Origin: Pseudonocardia sp. 73-21
GTDB lineage: Bacteria; Actinomycetota; Actinomycetes; Mycobacteriales; Pseudonocardiaceae
Length of the DNA: 64,000 nucleotides
NCBI RefSeq assembly: GCF_001899645.1
Contig: NZ_MKVV01000058.1
Location: 1 to 64,000, forward strand
Reading direction: 5' to 3'
In this document: piece after piece, positions 27,411 to 37,470 of the stretch
Layout: each line of letters starts with the position of its first letter
Numbering within the stretch: position 1 is the first letter of the stretch
Made by a program: the position numbers and the translations under genes
The notes under the pieces: model-generated
The model's database searches: none
What the model saw: only the letters and a program-made list of their open reading frames with translations
What the model was told of the DNA's origin: nothing

Positions 27411-27819
27411 GTGCTGTCTCCCAGATTCGCGAAGGCCACCGGCCACATCGTCGTCGCCCGGTCCGACTCCTGGACCAGGACGGCACACGGAAACCAACCC
27501 ATGTCGGCGAGGAATGTCCAGCGCGAACGAGGTGGACGGTGCACACGGTGAGGTGATCGTCGGACCGGACGCGACTGCGGCACAGCCGGCCCGCGCCGCC
27601 CGGGGTGGCGCCTTGACCCGGGAGGAGCAGTGCCGGCCGCGTTCGGACAAGGCGCGCCGGCTGTGGATGGTGCCCGGCCGCCAAGCCCGACGGGGACGAG
27701 GAGACGTGCGAGGAGATCCGTGACGTCGTGGACGAGCCGGCCGCCGAGATCCGCATGCTCGGCGCGCGCGGCGTCCACCCCCGGATCCGGGCCTTCGTGG
27801 GCCGACAGCGGCCGCCGGC
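27411..27819. other. Accessory intergenic region, broken frames
   Basis: About 410 bp upstream of the regulator. Plus-strand fragments such as DEPAAEIRMLGARGVHPRIRAFVG (near 27730-27800) show coding bias but have no start signals and lie in different frames. They look like debris of earlier genes next to the integrase remnant. Confidence 0.4.
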
Positions 27820-28052
27820 GCGAGGAGCGGCAGCGCACGCATCGGGCCCGGGGCGAGACCCGGGTCGTTCCGTCGCCACCGGTGCTGACTCCACTGCTGC
27901 ACGCCCATCTGGAGCGCTACGGCACCGGTGGAGACGGGCTGCTGTTCCGGGGTGTGGGTGGCGGCCAGCTCGCGGAGAGCACGTACGGCCGGAGCAGTGG
28001 GCGCCGCAGCGCACCGACGCAGCACCCGATGAGCCGGAACGTGGACACGTAG
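27820..28052 (+). pseudogene. Tyrosine recombinase remnant (C-terminal fragment)
   Basis: The frame ending at 28052 reads RGETRVVPSPPVLTPLLHAHLERYGTG and DGLLFRGVGGGQLAESTYG (given in part). This matches the segment before the HxxR box in actinobacterial phage integrases (VPIPPELVxLLRxH...DGRLFRGxxGGPLSESxYG). The catalytic HxxR, His/Trp and Tyr parts are missing: the frame ends PTQHPMSRNVDT. It lies 76 bp from the 3' end of the tRNA gene at 28128, the usual place for an integrase of an inserted element. Confidence 0.6.
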
Positions 28053-28127
28053 TCGACACGGACAGCAAGATCGCCCGTTGACCGCGTAGCCGCTGGTCAG
28101 CCGGCGATTCTGCGAGCTGCGACGGGG

Positions 28128-28201
28128 TGCCCCCGGTGGGATTCGAACCCACACTGGGACCCTTTTAAGGGGCCTGCCTCTGCCGGTTGGGCTACGGGGG
28201 C
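28128..28201 (-). tRNA. Class I tRNA with UAA anticodon, identity uncertain
   Basis: The minus strand folds into a full cloverleaf. The acceptor is GCCCCCG/CGGGGGC, with U8-A9. The D arm is short (GCC/GGC) and contains GG. The anticodon stem is GGCCC/GGGTC and the loop CTTAAAA. The variable loop is only 5 nt (CCAGT). The T arm is GTGGG-TTCGAAT-CCCAC, and the discriminator is A. U33 and the loop position give anticodon UAA, which reads UUA (Leu). Bacterial tRNA-Leu has a long variable arm, absent here. No CCA is encoded. Could be an unusual Leu acceptor, a misread Lys-type tRNA or a nonfunctional gene. Confidence 0.7.
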
Positions 28202-28237
28202 GGCCCGCTCAGGGTACGGGCCACCCCGCGATCTCCG

Positions 28238-29626
28238 TCAGGAGACCGCGCGCCCCACCGGCACCGGGTCGCTCGGCACACCGCTCGGGGCCGGCTGGGC
28301 CTGGCCCGCCGGACGCGGACCACCGCCCGCCACGCGGTCGAAGTCGGCCTTCGGGTCGTTGATCTGGCCCAGCGACACGACCTCGCGGCCGAGGAACAGG
28401 GCGCCCGTCCAGTCGAAGACGATGCGGACGCGGCGGTTCCAGGTGGGCATCCGGCTGACGTGGTACGTGCGGTGCATGAACCACGCGATGATGCCGCGCA
28501 GCTTGATGCCGTAGATCTCCGCGACGCCCTTGTAGAGGCCGAGGCTGGCCACCGAGCCGGCGTAGGAGTGCTTGTACTGCTTGAGCTTCTTGTTGCGGAC
28601 GTGGGCCACGATGTTGTCGGCGAGGACCTTGGCCTGGCGCACCGCGTGCTGGGCCGACGGGCTGGTCTTGGCCTCGGGGTCGTCCTTCGACAGGTCGGGC
28701 ACCGACGCGCAGTCGCCCGCGCTGAAGACGCCGGGCATGCCGTTGACCTCGAGCTCGGCGCTGCACTCGATGCGACCACGGGCGTCGCGGGGGAGGTCGG
28801 TGTGCTCCAGCATCGGGTTGGGCTTGACGCCGGCGGTCCAGATGATGGTGTCGGTGTCGAAGGACTGGCCGTCGTCGAGCTCGACGTGGCCGCCGACCAT
28901 CGTCTTCACGCGGGTGTCGAGGTTGACCTCGATGTCGGCGTCGAGCAGGCGCTCGACGGTGTAGCGACCCATCTTCGGGCCGACCTCGGGCATGATCCGG
29001 TTGGCCGCCTCGACGAGCACCCAGCGGATGTCCTCGCGGTTGATGTTCTCGTAGTAGCGGCTGGCGTAGCGGGCCATGTCGGCGAGCTCGGCGAGCGCTT
29101 CGATGCCGGCGTACCCGCCGCCGACGACGAGGAACGTGAGCAGGCGGCGGCGCAGCGCGGGGTCGAGAGTCGTGGCGGCCGCGTCCAGGCGCGAGAGCAC
29201 GTGGTTGCGCAGGTAGATGGCCTCGCCGACGGTCTTGAACGCGATGCCCTGCTCCGCGAGACCGGGGACGGGCAGCGTGCGCGCCACCGAACCGGGAGCG
29301 ACGACGAGCACGTCGTAGCCCAGCGTGGTGGTGTGCCCGGCGGCCAGCTCGACCGTGACCTCCCGGTCGGCGTGGCTGATGGCCGTGACCCGGCCGGTGA
29401 GGTGCTGGCACTTCTGCAGGACCTTGCGCAGCGGGACCACCACGTGGCGCGGCTCGATCGAGCCGGCCGCCGCCTCCGGGAGGAAGGGCTGGTAGGTCAT
29501 GTGGGGCTGCGGGTCGATCACGGTGACCTCGGCCTCGCCCTTACGCAGCTTCTTCTGCAGCCGGAGGGCGGTGTACATGCCAACGTAGCCGCCGCCGACC
29601 ACGACGATCCTGGTGTTGCGAGCCAT
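28238..29626 (-). CDS. ndh: Type II NADH dehydrogenase (NDH-2)
   Basis: A 462-residue flavoprotein oxidising NADH and reducing menaquinone without proton pumping. VVVGGGYVGMYTALRLQ binds FAD, a second dinucleotide motif LVVGGGYAGIEALAELA binds NADH, IIWTAGVKPNPM and VFSAGDCASVPD complete the FAD site, and AQHAVRQAKVLADNI is the quinone-site region AQxAxQ-like with His-Ala-Val. The C-terminal RIVFDWTGALFLGREVVSL is a probable amphipathic membrane anchor. Downstream tRNA lies 36 bp from its stop. Confidence 0.93.
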   Translation of the reverse strand: MARNTRIVVVGGGYVGMYTALRLQKKLRKGEAEVTVIDPQPHMTYQPFLPEAAAGSIEPRHVVVPLRKVLQKCQHLTGRVTAISHADREVTVELAAGHTTTLGYDVLVVAPGSVARTLPVPGLAEQGIAFKTVGEAIYLRNHVLSRLDAAATTLDPALRRRLLTFLVVGGGYAGIEALAELADMARYASRYYENINREDIRWVLVEAANRIMPEVGPKMGRYTVERLLDADIEVNLDTRVKTMVGGHVELDDGQSFDTDTIIWTAGVKPNPMLEHTDLPRDARGRIECSAELEVNGMPGVFSAGDCASVPDLSKDDPEAKTSPSAQHAVRQAKVLADNIVAHVRNKKLKQYKHSYAGSVASLGLYKGVAEIYGIKLRGIIAWFMHRTYHVSRMPTWNRRVRIVFDWTGALFLGREVVSLGQINDPKADFDRVAGGGPRPAGQAQPAPSGVPSDPVPVGRAVS

Positions 29627-29710
29627 GACCCCATGGTCTCACCCTCACGGAGGTTTCACTCGCTTCCGGAGAGTGATACCTGTGACGATTCAGTGCCGTC
29701 GCCTTCACCC

Positions 29711-29968
29711 ATGACTGCAGAAGTAGAGCGCGAGCGGACGACGACGGTGAGCAGCAAGAACCAGATCAAGCTGCCCGTTGCTGCTCTGCGTGAGGCCGGT
29801 GTCGCTCCCGGCGACCGGCACCGGGTGGAGGTCGTGTCCGACGGGGTGTTCCGGCTCGTCCGCGAGCGGGACCCGTGGTGGGACCCGTTCGAGAAACTCG
29901 CAGGCTTCGATCTGGGGGTCACCACGGCCGAAGCAGGTGGCGTGGCATCGGCCCGAGGATCCAGGTGA
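29711..29968 (+). CDS. AbrB/MazE-like swapped-hairpin protein, no toxin partner seen
   Basis: 85 residues from ATG 29711. TTVSSKNQIKLPVAALREAGVAPGDRHRVEVVSDGVFRLVRE is the full swapped-hairpin DNA-binding pattern (here cited in part: TVSSKNQIKLPVAALREAG, GDRHRVEVVSDG). Such proteins are usually antitoxins or transition-state regulators. No toxin gene is adjacent: the next gene on the right is UDG on the other strand, and ndh is divergent to the left. It may regulate ndh or itself. Confidence 0.7.
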   Translation: MTAEVERERTTTVSSKNQIKLPVAALREAGVAPGDRHRVEVVSDGVFRLVRERDPWWDPFEKLAGFDLGVTTAEAGGVASARGSR

Positions 29969-29975
29969 TCGGCGA

Positions 29976-30662
29976 CTAGAGCCCCGCCGCCTGCGCGGCA
30001 GCCCGCAGCACGTCCTGCAGCATCGTGGGCGTGAGCCGTCCGGTAAACGTGTTCTGCTGCGAGACGTGGTAGCTGCCGAACAGGTGCAACGGCCCCCGCT
30101 CCCCGGCCAGCTCCACGTGAGCTCCGTGCCCGAACTTCGGACGCGGCCGCGGCACCGTCCACCCCGCTCCCGCGAGCACCGGCAGCAGCGCCTGCCAGCC
30201 GAACCCGCCGAGCACGACGACGGCCCGCGGCGACAGGAGGGCGAGCTCCGCACGCAACCATCGGGCGCAGGTGTCGCGCTCCGACGGTGTCGGCTTGTTG
30301 TCGGGCGGCGCGCAGTGCACGGGCGCGGTGATGCGGGTGCCGCGCAGCTCCAGCCCGTCACCGGCGTGGACGGCGGTGGGCTGGTTCGCCAGCCCGACGG
30401 CGTGCAGTGCGGCGTACAGGACGTCGCCGGAGCGGTCGCCGGTGAACATCCGCCCCGTGCGGTTGGCACCGTGCGCGGCCGGCGCGAGGCCGACGATCAG
30501 CAGCGACGCGTCGGCCGGACCCAACCCGGGCACCGGGCGTCCCCAGTACTCCTCGTCCCGGAACGCGGCCCGCTTCTCCCGCGCCACCTTCTCGCGCCAG
30601 TCGACGAGCCGCGGGCAGGCGCGGCAGTCGACGAGCGCGGCGTCGAGCTCGGCGAGCGTCAC
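29976..30662 (-). CDS. udgB: Uracil-DNA glycosylase, family 5 (UDGb)
   Basis: 228 residues from GTG 30662. [13 protein letters not shown] carries Cys residues of the Fe-S cluster; motif A is [20 protein letters not shown] with no catalytic Asp/Asn (Ala at that place), which marks family 5. Motif B appears as [16 protein letters not shown]. It removes uracil, hypoxanthine or other deaminated bases. The GTG overlaps the ppx stop as GTGA, indicating translational coupling. GC-rich genomes are prone to cytosine deamination. Confidence 0.9.
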   Translation of the reverse strand: MTLAELDAALVDCRACPRLVDWREKVAREKRAAFRDEEYWGRPVPGLGPADASLLIVGLAPAAHGANRTGRMFTGDRSGDVLYAALHAVGLANQPTAVHAGDGLELRGTRITAPVHCAPPDNKPTPSERDTCARWLRAELALLSPRAVVVLGGFGWQALLPVLAGAGWTVPRPRPKFGHGAHVELAGERGPLHLFGSYHVSQQNTFTGRLTPTMLQDVLRAAAQAAGL

Positions 30663-31612
30663 GCGATGGAGCGCGCGATGCCGTCGAGGATGTCGTGCTC
30701 GCTCACGACAAGCTCCGTGACGCCGGCGCGCGCGTGCAGCTCCTGCGCCAGCACGTCGACGATCAGCGCACCGCCGCCGATGACGTCGATGCGGCCCGGG
30801 TCGATCGCCGGGTGGGTGCCCCGCTCCGCCCGCGACTGGCCGAGCAGCTCGTCGGCCACCGTGTGCAGCTCGTCGACCGACAGCCGCGAGAGGTGCACGG
30901 CGGCGGAGTCGTACGTCGCCAGGCGCTGGTGGTAGGCCGAGAGCGTGGTGATCGTGCCCGCGACGCCCACCCAGGTGCGCACGCCCTCCACGGGCACGGC
31001 CGCGAACGCCGCGTCGAGGATGCCGGCGGCCAGCTCGCGGGCGTCCGCGATCTCGGCGGCCGTGGGCGGGTCGCCGGCGAGGCAGCGCTCGGTGATGCGG
31101 ACGCTGCCGATGTCGGCCGAGTAGGCGTTCCGCACCAGCGCCTTGCCGTCGGTCAGCTCCCCGACGACGAGCTCGGTGGAGCCGCCGCCGGTGTCGACGA
31201 CGACGAACGGGCCGTCGTCGGGGTCGAGATCGCCCACCGCGCCGACGAACGACAGCGTCGCCTCCTCCTCGCCGGAGATGACCTCGGCGTCCACGCCGAG
31301 CGTGTCGCGGACCATGCCGAAGAAGTCGTCGCGGTTGCGGGCGTCGCGGGTGGCGCTGGTGGCCACCATCCGCACCCGCTCGACGCCCTTGCGGCGCAAC
31401 GCGACCGTGTAGTCGGCCAGCGCGACGCGGGTGCGCTCCAGCGCGGCGGGATCGAGCACGCCGGTGGCGTCCACGCCCTTGCCCAGCCGGACGACCCGCT
31501 GCTCCCGGTGCAGGTCGCGCAGGGCGAGCGTGCCGTCGAAGCTCGTCGTGACGTCGGCGACGAGCAGGCGGATCGAGTTCGTCCCGCAGTCGATGGCGGC
31601 CACCCGTGACAT
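30659..31612 (-). CDS. ppx: Exopolyphosphatase / pppGpp phosphohydrolase family
   Basis: 317 residues. [14 protein letters not shown] begins the ASKHA fold, [14 protein letters not shown] and [15 protein letters not shown] are phosphate-binding loops with the catalytic Glu, and [11 protein letters not shown] closes the site. The short length matches the two-domain actinobacterial Ppx (as Rv1026), which hydrolyses short-chain polyphosphate. ATG 31612 is preceded by GGAGGA; the open frame further upstream to 31666 is not needed. First gene of the ppx-udg unit. Confidence 0.92.
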   Translation of the reverse strand: MSRVAAIDCGTNSIRLLVADVTTSFDGTLALRDLHREQRVVRLGKGVDATGVLDPAALERTRVALADYTVALRRKGVERVRMVATSATRDARNRDDFFGMVRDTLGVDAEVISGEEEATLSFVGAVGDLDPDDGPFVVVDTGGGSTELVVGELTDGKALVRNAYSADIGSVRITERCLAGDPPTAAEIADARELAAGILDAAFAAVPVEGVRTWVGVAGTITTLSAYHQRLATYDSAAVHLSRLSVDELHTVADELLGQSRAERGTHPAIDPGRIDVIGGGALIVDVLAQELHARAGVTELVVSEHDILDGIARSIA

Positions 31613-31685
31613 GCGCAGTCCTCCGCGGGGTCGGGATCGTGTGGAAGTCACGGTACGCGGGCCCACCTGCGGCTACCCTCGGGCC

Positions 31686-33473
31686 GTGGCGGATCCGAGC
31701 AAGCAGCACACCGAGGACGTCCACATGCCGACGAGCCGACTGGATGCGCGGGAGCTCCTACCCCGGCGCGCCCCGTCCGCGCCCCCTCCTGCGGTCACTC
31801 CGCCGCCGCGCGCGGAGGCCCGTCCTCCGGAACCGCCGTTGCGCGACGGCGACGGCCGCACCCACCTCGTGGCGAACCAGCCGCCGTCGATCGCCGGGTA
31901 CGACGCCCTGAGCTGCGATCCCGCACTCACCGACGCCGTCACGCGGGAGGGCGCCGCAGAGGCCCTGCCAGCTCTGGGCACGCTCGCGCGGCTCGTCGCG
32001 TCGGAGGAGGCCCGGGAGCACGCGCGGCTCGCCGACACCCACTCCCCCGTGCTGCGCACCCACGACCGCTACGGCCACCGCGTCGACGAGGTGGAGTTCC
32101 ACCCGTCGTGGCACTGGCTGATGCGCACGTCCGTGGGGTGGGGGCTGCACGGCGCGCCGTGGGAGGCCGAGACCGGCACCGGGGCCCACGTCGCCCGCGC
32201 GGCGGGGTTCTACCTGATGGGGCAGCTGGAGTCGGGGCACTGCTGCCCGATCTCGATGACCTACGCGTCCGTCCCCGCGCTCCGTCGCAGCCCCGAGCTG
32301 GCCGCGGCCTACGAGCCGGGGCTGCTGTCCACCACCTACGACTTCGGGCTCACCGAGCCGTCGACCAAGGCCGGGCTGCTGGCCGGGATGTCGATGACGG
32401 AGAAGCAGGGCGGGTCCGACGTCCGGTCCGGCACCACCGACGCCCGCCCGCAGCCCGACGGCACCTACCGGCTCACGGGCCACAAGTGGTTCACCTCGGC
32501 GCCGATGAACGACGTGTTCCTCACGCTGGCCCAGGCGCCGGGCGGGCTCACGTGCTTCGTGCTCCCGCGCGTCCTGCCCGACGGCACGCGCAACGCGATC
32601 CGGCTGCAGCGGCTCAAGGACAAGCTGGGCAACCGGTCCAACGCCTCGGCCGAGATCGAGTACACCGGCGCCGTGGGCTGGCGGCTCGGCGACGAGGGAC
32701 GCGGGGTCGCCACGATCATCGACATGGTGTCGATGACCAGGCTCGACTGCGTCCTCGGCTCGGCCGCCATCACCCGCGCCGCGCTCACGGAGGCCGCCCA
32801 CCACGTCCAGCACCGCAGCGCGTTCGGCTCCCGGCTGGCCGACTCACCGCTCATGCAGACCGTGCTCGCCGATCTCGCGCTGGAGTCCGAGGCAGCCACC
32901 GCGCTCGCCATGCGACTGGCCGGGGCCGTCGACCGCGGCGAGAAGGCGCTGCTGCGCCTGGCGCTGCCCGCGTCGAAGTACCTGGTGTGCAAGCGCGCCC
33001 CCGCCGTGGTGGCCGAGGCGCTGGAATGCCTGGGCGGCAACGGGTACGTCGAGGAGTCGGGGATGCCGCGGCTCTACCGCGAGGCCCCGCTCAACTCGAT
33101 CTGGGAGGGCTCGGGCAACGTCACCGCGCTCGACGTGCTGCGGGCCGTCACGCGCGAACCCGAGTCCGTCGAGGCCGTGCTGGCCGAGATCGACGCCGCC
33201 GCGGGCGTCGACACGTGGTACGACCGCGGGGTCCGCGAGCTGCGCACCGAGCTGCGCAGCCGCGAGGAGCGCCGGGCCCGGCGGCTCGCCGAGATGCTGG
33301 CTCTGTGCCTGCAGGGCAGCCTGCTGCTGCGGTTCGCGCCGGAGGAGGTGTCGTCGGCGTTCGTCAGCGCCCGGTTCCTCCCCGACGGCCCGTGGCGCAC
33401 GGCCGGCACCCTCCCCGCGGAGGCGCACATCGAGGCCCTCCTCGCGCGCGTCACCCCCCACCCGGCCGGCTGA
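31686..33473 (+). CDS. Acyl-CoA dehydrogenase of the AidB type
   Basis: 595 residues from GTG 31686, or 582 from ATG 31725. TACCCT (31674-31679) ends 6 nt before the GTG, which favours a leaderless start there. The protein has a Pro-rich N-terminal tail (about 1-45), [40 protein letters not shown] and the C-terminal [24 protein letters not shown], all typical of AidB/adaptive-alkylation-response dehydrogenases. These bind DNA and may protect it; actual acyl-CoA substrate is uncertain. It lies between ppx and the DUF501 gene, opposite in strand to both. Confidence 0.88.
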   Translation: MADPSKQHTEDVHMPTSRLDARELLPRRAPSAPPPAVTPPPRAEARPPEPPLRDGDGRTHLVANQPPSIAGYDALSCDPALTDAVTREGAAEALPALGTLARLVASEEAREHARLADTHSPVLRTHDRYGHRVDEVEFHPSWHWLMRTSVGWGLHGAPWEAETGTGAHVARAAGFYLMGQLESGHCCPISMTYASVPALRRSPELAAAYEPGLLSTTYDFGLTEPSTKAGLLAGMSMTEKQGGSDVRSGTTDARPQPDGTYRLTGHKWFTSAPMNDVFLTLAQAPGGLTCFVLPRVLPDGTRNAIRLQRLKDKLGNRSNASAEIEYTGAVGWRLGDEGRGVATIIDMVSMTRLDCVLGSAAITRAALTEAAHHVQHRSAFGSRLADSPLMQTVLADLALESEAATALAMRLAGAVDRGEKALLRLALPASKYLVCKRAPAVVAEALECLGGNGYVEESGMPRLYREAPLNSIWEGSGNVTALDVLRAVTREPESVEAVLAEIDAAAGVDTWYDRGVRELRTELRSREERRARRLAEMLALCLQGSLLLRFAPEEVSSAFVSARFLPDGPWRTAGTLPAEAHIEALLARVTPHPAG

Positions 33474-33477
33474 CCCC

Positions 33478-33653
33478 GCCACCCCGCGAGTCGGGGCGTC
33501 GATGCGCGCGAGTCGCGGTCTCCGTGCGACCGAGTCGCTCTCTCGGTGCGTCCAGGACCCTCAGCCCCCCGCACCGACGTCGCACTCATCCCGCAACTCG
33601 GTCGCACTCACACCCCGACTCGCGCGCGCTCAGACCCCGACTCGCGGAGTGGG
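33478..33653. repeat. 22-bp-period repeat array between convergent genes
   Basis: GCGAGTCGG starts at 33486, with variants GCGAGTCGC at 33508 and CCGAGTCGC at 33530, all 22 bp apart. Reverse CCGACTCGC cores start at 33615 and 33637, again 22 bp apart. The left end CACCCCGCGAGTCGG lies 6 bp after the AidB-like stop (33473). The right end CCGACTCGCGGAGTGGG touches the DUF501 stop (TTA 33654). The centre is more diverged than in the other arrays. Confidence 0.85.
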
Positions 33654-34151
33654 TTACGGGGTGGCGCAGGGGCCTGTTGTCCACCACTCGCCGATCTCGG
33701 CCAGGGCCTCGTCGCCGAACGGGTTGACGCCGGGGCCGGCCGCCAGGGAGTGGGCGACGTGGACGTGCAGGCACTTGACGCGGTCGGGCATGCCACCCGC
33801 ACTGACCTTCGTGCCCAGCGACTCGATGGCGTCCCGTTCGGCCAGGTAGGACTCGTGGGCGCGCTCGTAGGCGGCCGCGAGATCCGGGTCCTCGGCCAGC
33901 CGCGCCTGCATCTCCTTCATCCGGCCCTCCCCCTCGAGGGTGCCGATGCGGGAGGCCAGCCGGGAGCAGGTCAGGTAGTACATCGTGGGGAACGGGGTGC
34001 CGTCGTCGAGGCGCGGCGCGGTCTGCACCACCGACGGCAGGCCGCACGGGCACCGGTGGGCCACCTCGCGCACGGCGCGCGGCGGCCGGCCGAGCTGCGC
34101 GGTGACCGCCGCGGCGTCCGCCGCGTCGATCCCCGCCGGCTCGACGCTCAC
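33654..34151 (-). CDS. DUF501 family protein
   Basis: 165 residues from GTG 34151, which overlaps the stop of the ftsB-like gene (GTGA). CPCGLPSVVQTAPRLDDGTPFPTMYYLTCSRL (cited in part: CPCGLPSV, FPTMYYLTCSRL) and KCLHVHVAHSLAAGPGVNPFGDE are the conserved blocks, with Cys and His that could bind metal. Found after ftsB-like and before ppx in many actinobacteria (Rv1025). Molecular role is unknown. Confidence 0.9.
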   Translation of the reverse strand: MSVEPAGIDAADAAAVTAQLGRPPRAVREVAHRCPCGLPSVVQTAPRLDDGTPFPTMYYLTCSRLASRIGTLEGEGRMKEMQARLAEDPDLAAAYERAHESYLAERDAIESLGTKVSAGGMPDRVKCLHVHVAHSLAAGPGVNPFGDEALAEIGEWWTTGPCATP

Positions 34152-34642
34152 GGCGAGCCCGCCGTGACCTCGCGCCACAGCGACCGGTACCAGGGCGCAC
34201 CCGATCCGGCGGCCGTCTCGGGGGCCACCGGGGCCTGCGGGAACTGCACGACGTAGGGCACCTCCCCGGGCAGGGCGTAGCCGATCCGCGACCGGGCCTG
34301 AGCCTCGATCTCGGCGGGATCCTGCAGCTTGGCCTTCTGCTCCGTCAGCGAGGCGACGTCCGCGGCGAGCGTCTGCTGCTGTTCGGTGACGGCGGCGAGC
34401 TCCTGGCGCTGGGCGACGTAGTTGCGCAACGGCACCACGACGGTCAGCGCGATCGCGCAGACCACGAGGGCCAGCACGGCCGCCCGCCGCGTGGACGAGA
34501 GGCCGAGCAGGCCCGTGGTGGTCGCGACCACGCCGCGGGGCCGGGTGCGGGTCAGCTTCGGCTCGCGCCCGCGACGGCGCGCGGCACCCGTGCCGCTGCC
34601 GCGCGGACGGGGCGTCCGCCGAACCCGCACCTTCTCGGCCAT
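34148..34642 (-). CDS. ftsB: FtsB/DivIC-like septum formation initiator
   Basis: 164 residues. A long basic N-terminal tail (about 1-50, many Arg) precedes one membrane helix AAVLALVVCAIALTVVVPL and a coiled coil rich in Gln/Glu (RQELAAVTEQQQTLAADVASLTEQKAKLQD). This is the bitopic divisome protein topology that links FtsL/FtsQ at the septum. DPAEIEAQARSRIGYALPGE is the conserved DivIC end. It starts 4 bp after eno, so the two are co-transcribed. Confidence 0.9.
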   Translation of the reverse strand: MAEKVRVRRTPRPRGSGTGAARRRGREPKLTRTRPRGVVATTTGLLGLSSTRRAAVLALVVCAIALTVVVPLRNYVAQRQELAAVTEQQQTLAADVASLTEQKAKLQDPAEIEAQARSRIGYALPGEVPYVVQFPQAPVAPETAAGSGAPWYRSLWREVTAGSP

Positions 34643-34646
34643 CAGG

Positions 34647-35981
<1,335 letters not shown>

Positions 35982-36098
35982 CTAACGGGCGACCTGGACC
36001 GATCCCGGGAGGACGCTCCAGATCACCCGGAGGGCACCGGCCGTTCGTCCTGTCAACCCTCGCAGATCGCGGCGAAGACATTTACCGTAGGAGGGACC

Positions 36099-36503
36099 AT
36101 GACGAGCCAGCCAGCATCCGACGGCCTGTTCGAGTCGTACCGTCGTGCCGAGATGTTGATCGCCCGCCGCCGTCCGCTCGACGCGCTGCAGGCTCTGACC
36201 CCCGTGCTGGAGAGCCAACCCGACGACGTCTCGGTGCAGCTGCTCGCCGGCCGTGCGTACCTCAACTCCGCCCAGCTGAAACGGGCCGAGGAGGCCTTCG
36301 TCCGCGTCCTGGACCTCGACCCCGCCGACGACTACGCGCGCTTCGCCCTGGGCAAGGCCCTGCACCGCCAGGGCCGCCTGGCCGAAGCCCACGCGCAGCT
36401 GAAGATGGCGGCGGCGATGGACCCACGGCCCGAGTACCAGGAGGCCCTGGGCGAGGTACGGGCCCGGATGGCCGTCGAGGGCGCGTCCAACGAAACGGAC
36501 TGA
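36099..36503 (+). CDS. Tetratricopeptide-repeat protein
   Basis: 134 residues from ATG 36099 with TAGGAGGGA upstream. Repeats: RAEMLIARRRPLDALQALTPVL, LLAGRAYLNSAQLKRAEEAFV and ARFALGKALHRQGRLAEAHAQL, each about 34 residues apart with TPR-like spacing. No signal peptide, so cytoplasmic adaptor is likely. Divergent from eno by 159 bp and in front of the efe operon with a separate promoter. Confidence 0.8.
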   Translation: MTSQPASDGLFESYRRAEMLIARRRPLDALQALTPVLESQPDDVSVQLLAGRAYLNSAQLKRAEEAFVRVLDLDPADDYARFALGKALHRQGRLAEAHAQLKMAAAMDPRPEYQEALGEVRARMAVEGASNETD

Positions 36504-36586
36504 ACACCCCAAACGTCCAGACCTGTGAGAATGTGTCGAAACGCGGCCTTCCGCCTCCTCGCCGCGCAAGATAGCCTGCCCCAGGT

Positions 36587-36605
36587 AATGATGAGGCTGT
36601 CCTAA
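36587..36605 (+). promoter_or_regulatory. IdeR/DtxR-like iron box before efeU
   Basis: AATGATGAGGCTGTCCTAA agrees with the IdeR consensus TTAGGTTAGGCTAACCTAA at about two thirds of positions, including the AGGCT centre and the CCTAA end. It lies 27 bp before the efeU start, over or near the probable -10 region, so the iron-loaded regulator would repress the operon. Confidence 0.6.
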
Positions 36606-36632
36606 GACAGAGACATAACCCGGGGAGCGGCG

Positions 36633-37463
36633 GTGCTCGGCAATTTCCTGATCGGACTGCGCGAAGGTCTGGAGGCCTCGCTGGTCGTCAGCATCCTGGT
36701 CGCGTTCCTGGTGCGCACGGACAGGCGGTCGGTGCTACCCAAGGTGTGGGTCGGCGTCGGCATCGCCGTGGCGATCAGCGTGGGCGTGACGTTCGCCCTC
36801 ACCATCACGCAGCAGGCGCTCACGTTCACCGCCCAGGAGGCGTTCGGGGGTTCGCTGTCGATCATCGCAGTCGGCTTCGTCACCTGGATGATCTTCTGGA
36901 TGCGCCGCACGGCGCGGAGCATCTCCGGCGACCTGCGTGGTCGCCTGGAGGACGCGATCCAGATGGGCACCGCCGCCGTCGTGCTGATGGCCGCGCTGGC
37001 CGTCGGGCGCGAGGGCCTCGAGACCGCCCTGTTCTTCTTCACCGCCGCGCAGGCGGCCGGCCAGACCACCGACCCGCTGATCGGGTTCCTGCTGGGCATC
37101 GCACTGGCGGTACTGCTGGCCTACTTCATCTACCGCGGCGCCGTGAAGATCAATATGGGGAAGTTCTTCTCCGTCACCGGCGTGCTGCTGATCTTCGTGG
37201 CCGCCGGGATCCTCGCCTACGGCGTGCACGACCTGCAGGAGGCGGGGATCCTGCCCGGCCTGAACGCCCTCGCGTTCGACGTCAGCGCCGCCGTGCCCCC
37301 CGACTCCTGGTACGGCGTGCTGCTCAAGGGCGTCTTCAACTTCTCCCCCCAGACGACGTGGCTGGAGGCGACCGTCTGGGTCGTCTACGTGGCCGTCGTC
37401 CTCGCGCTGTTCCTGCGGCCGCAGCGCGTCCACCAGCCCACCACGCCCGTCACCGCCTCCTAG
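36633..37463 (+). CDS. efeU: Iron permease, FTR1/EfeU family
   Basis: 276 residues, seven membrane helices. Two REGLE motifs (LREGLEASLVV at the N-terminus and GREGLETALFF in the middle) bind iron during permeation. It imports ferric iron after oxidation of ferrous iron by EfeB. GTG 36633 begins MLGNFLIGLREG. It is followed by efeO with a 7-bp gap. No neighbour in the mycobacterial eno-lpqU order, so the operon is inserted here. Confidence 0.93.
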   Translation: MLGNFLIGLREGLEASLVVSILVAFLVRTDRRSVLPKVWVGVGIAVAISVGVTFALTITQQALTFTAQEAFGGSLSIIAVGFVTWMIFWMRRTARSISGDLRGRLEDAIQMGTAAVVLMAALAVGREGLETALFFFTAAQAAGQTTDPLIGFLLGIALAVLLAYFIYRGAVKINMGKFFSVTGVLLIFVAAGILAYGVHDLQEAGILPGLNALAFDVSAAVPPDSWYGVLLKGVFNFSPQTTWLEATVWVVYVAVVLALFLRPQRVHQPTTPVTAS

Positions 37464-37470
37464 GAGCACC

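Noticed and set aside
28128..28201. Calling the tRNA simply tRNA-Leu
   Set aside because: Anticodon UAA would fit, but the 5-nt variable loop contradicts leucine tRNA structure, so identity is left open.
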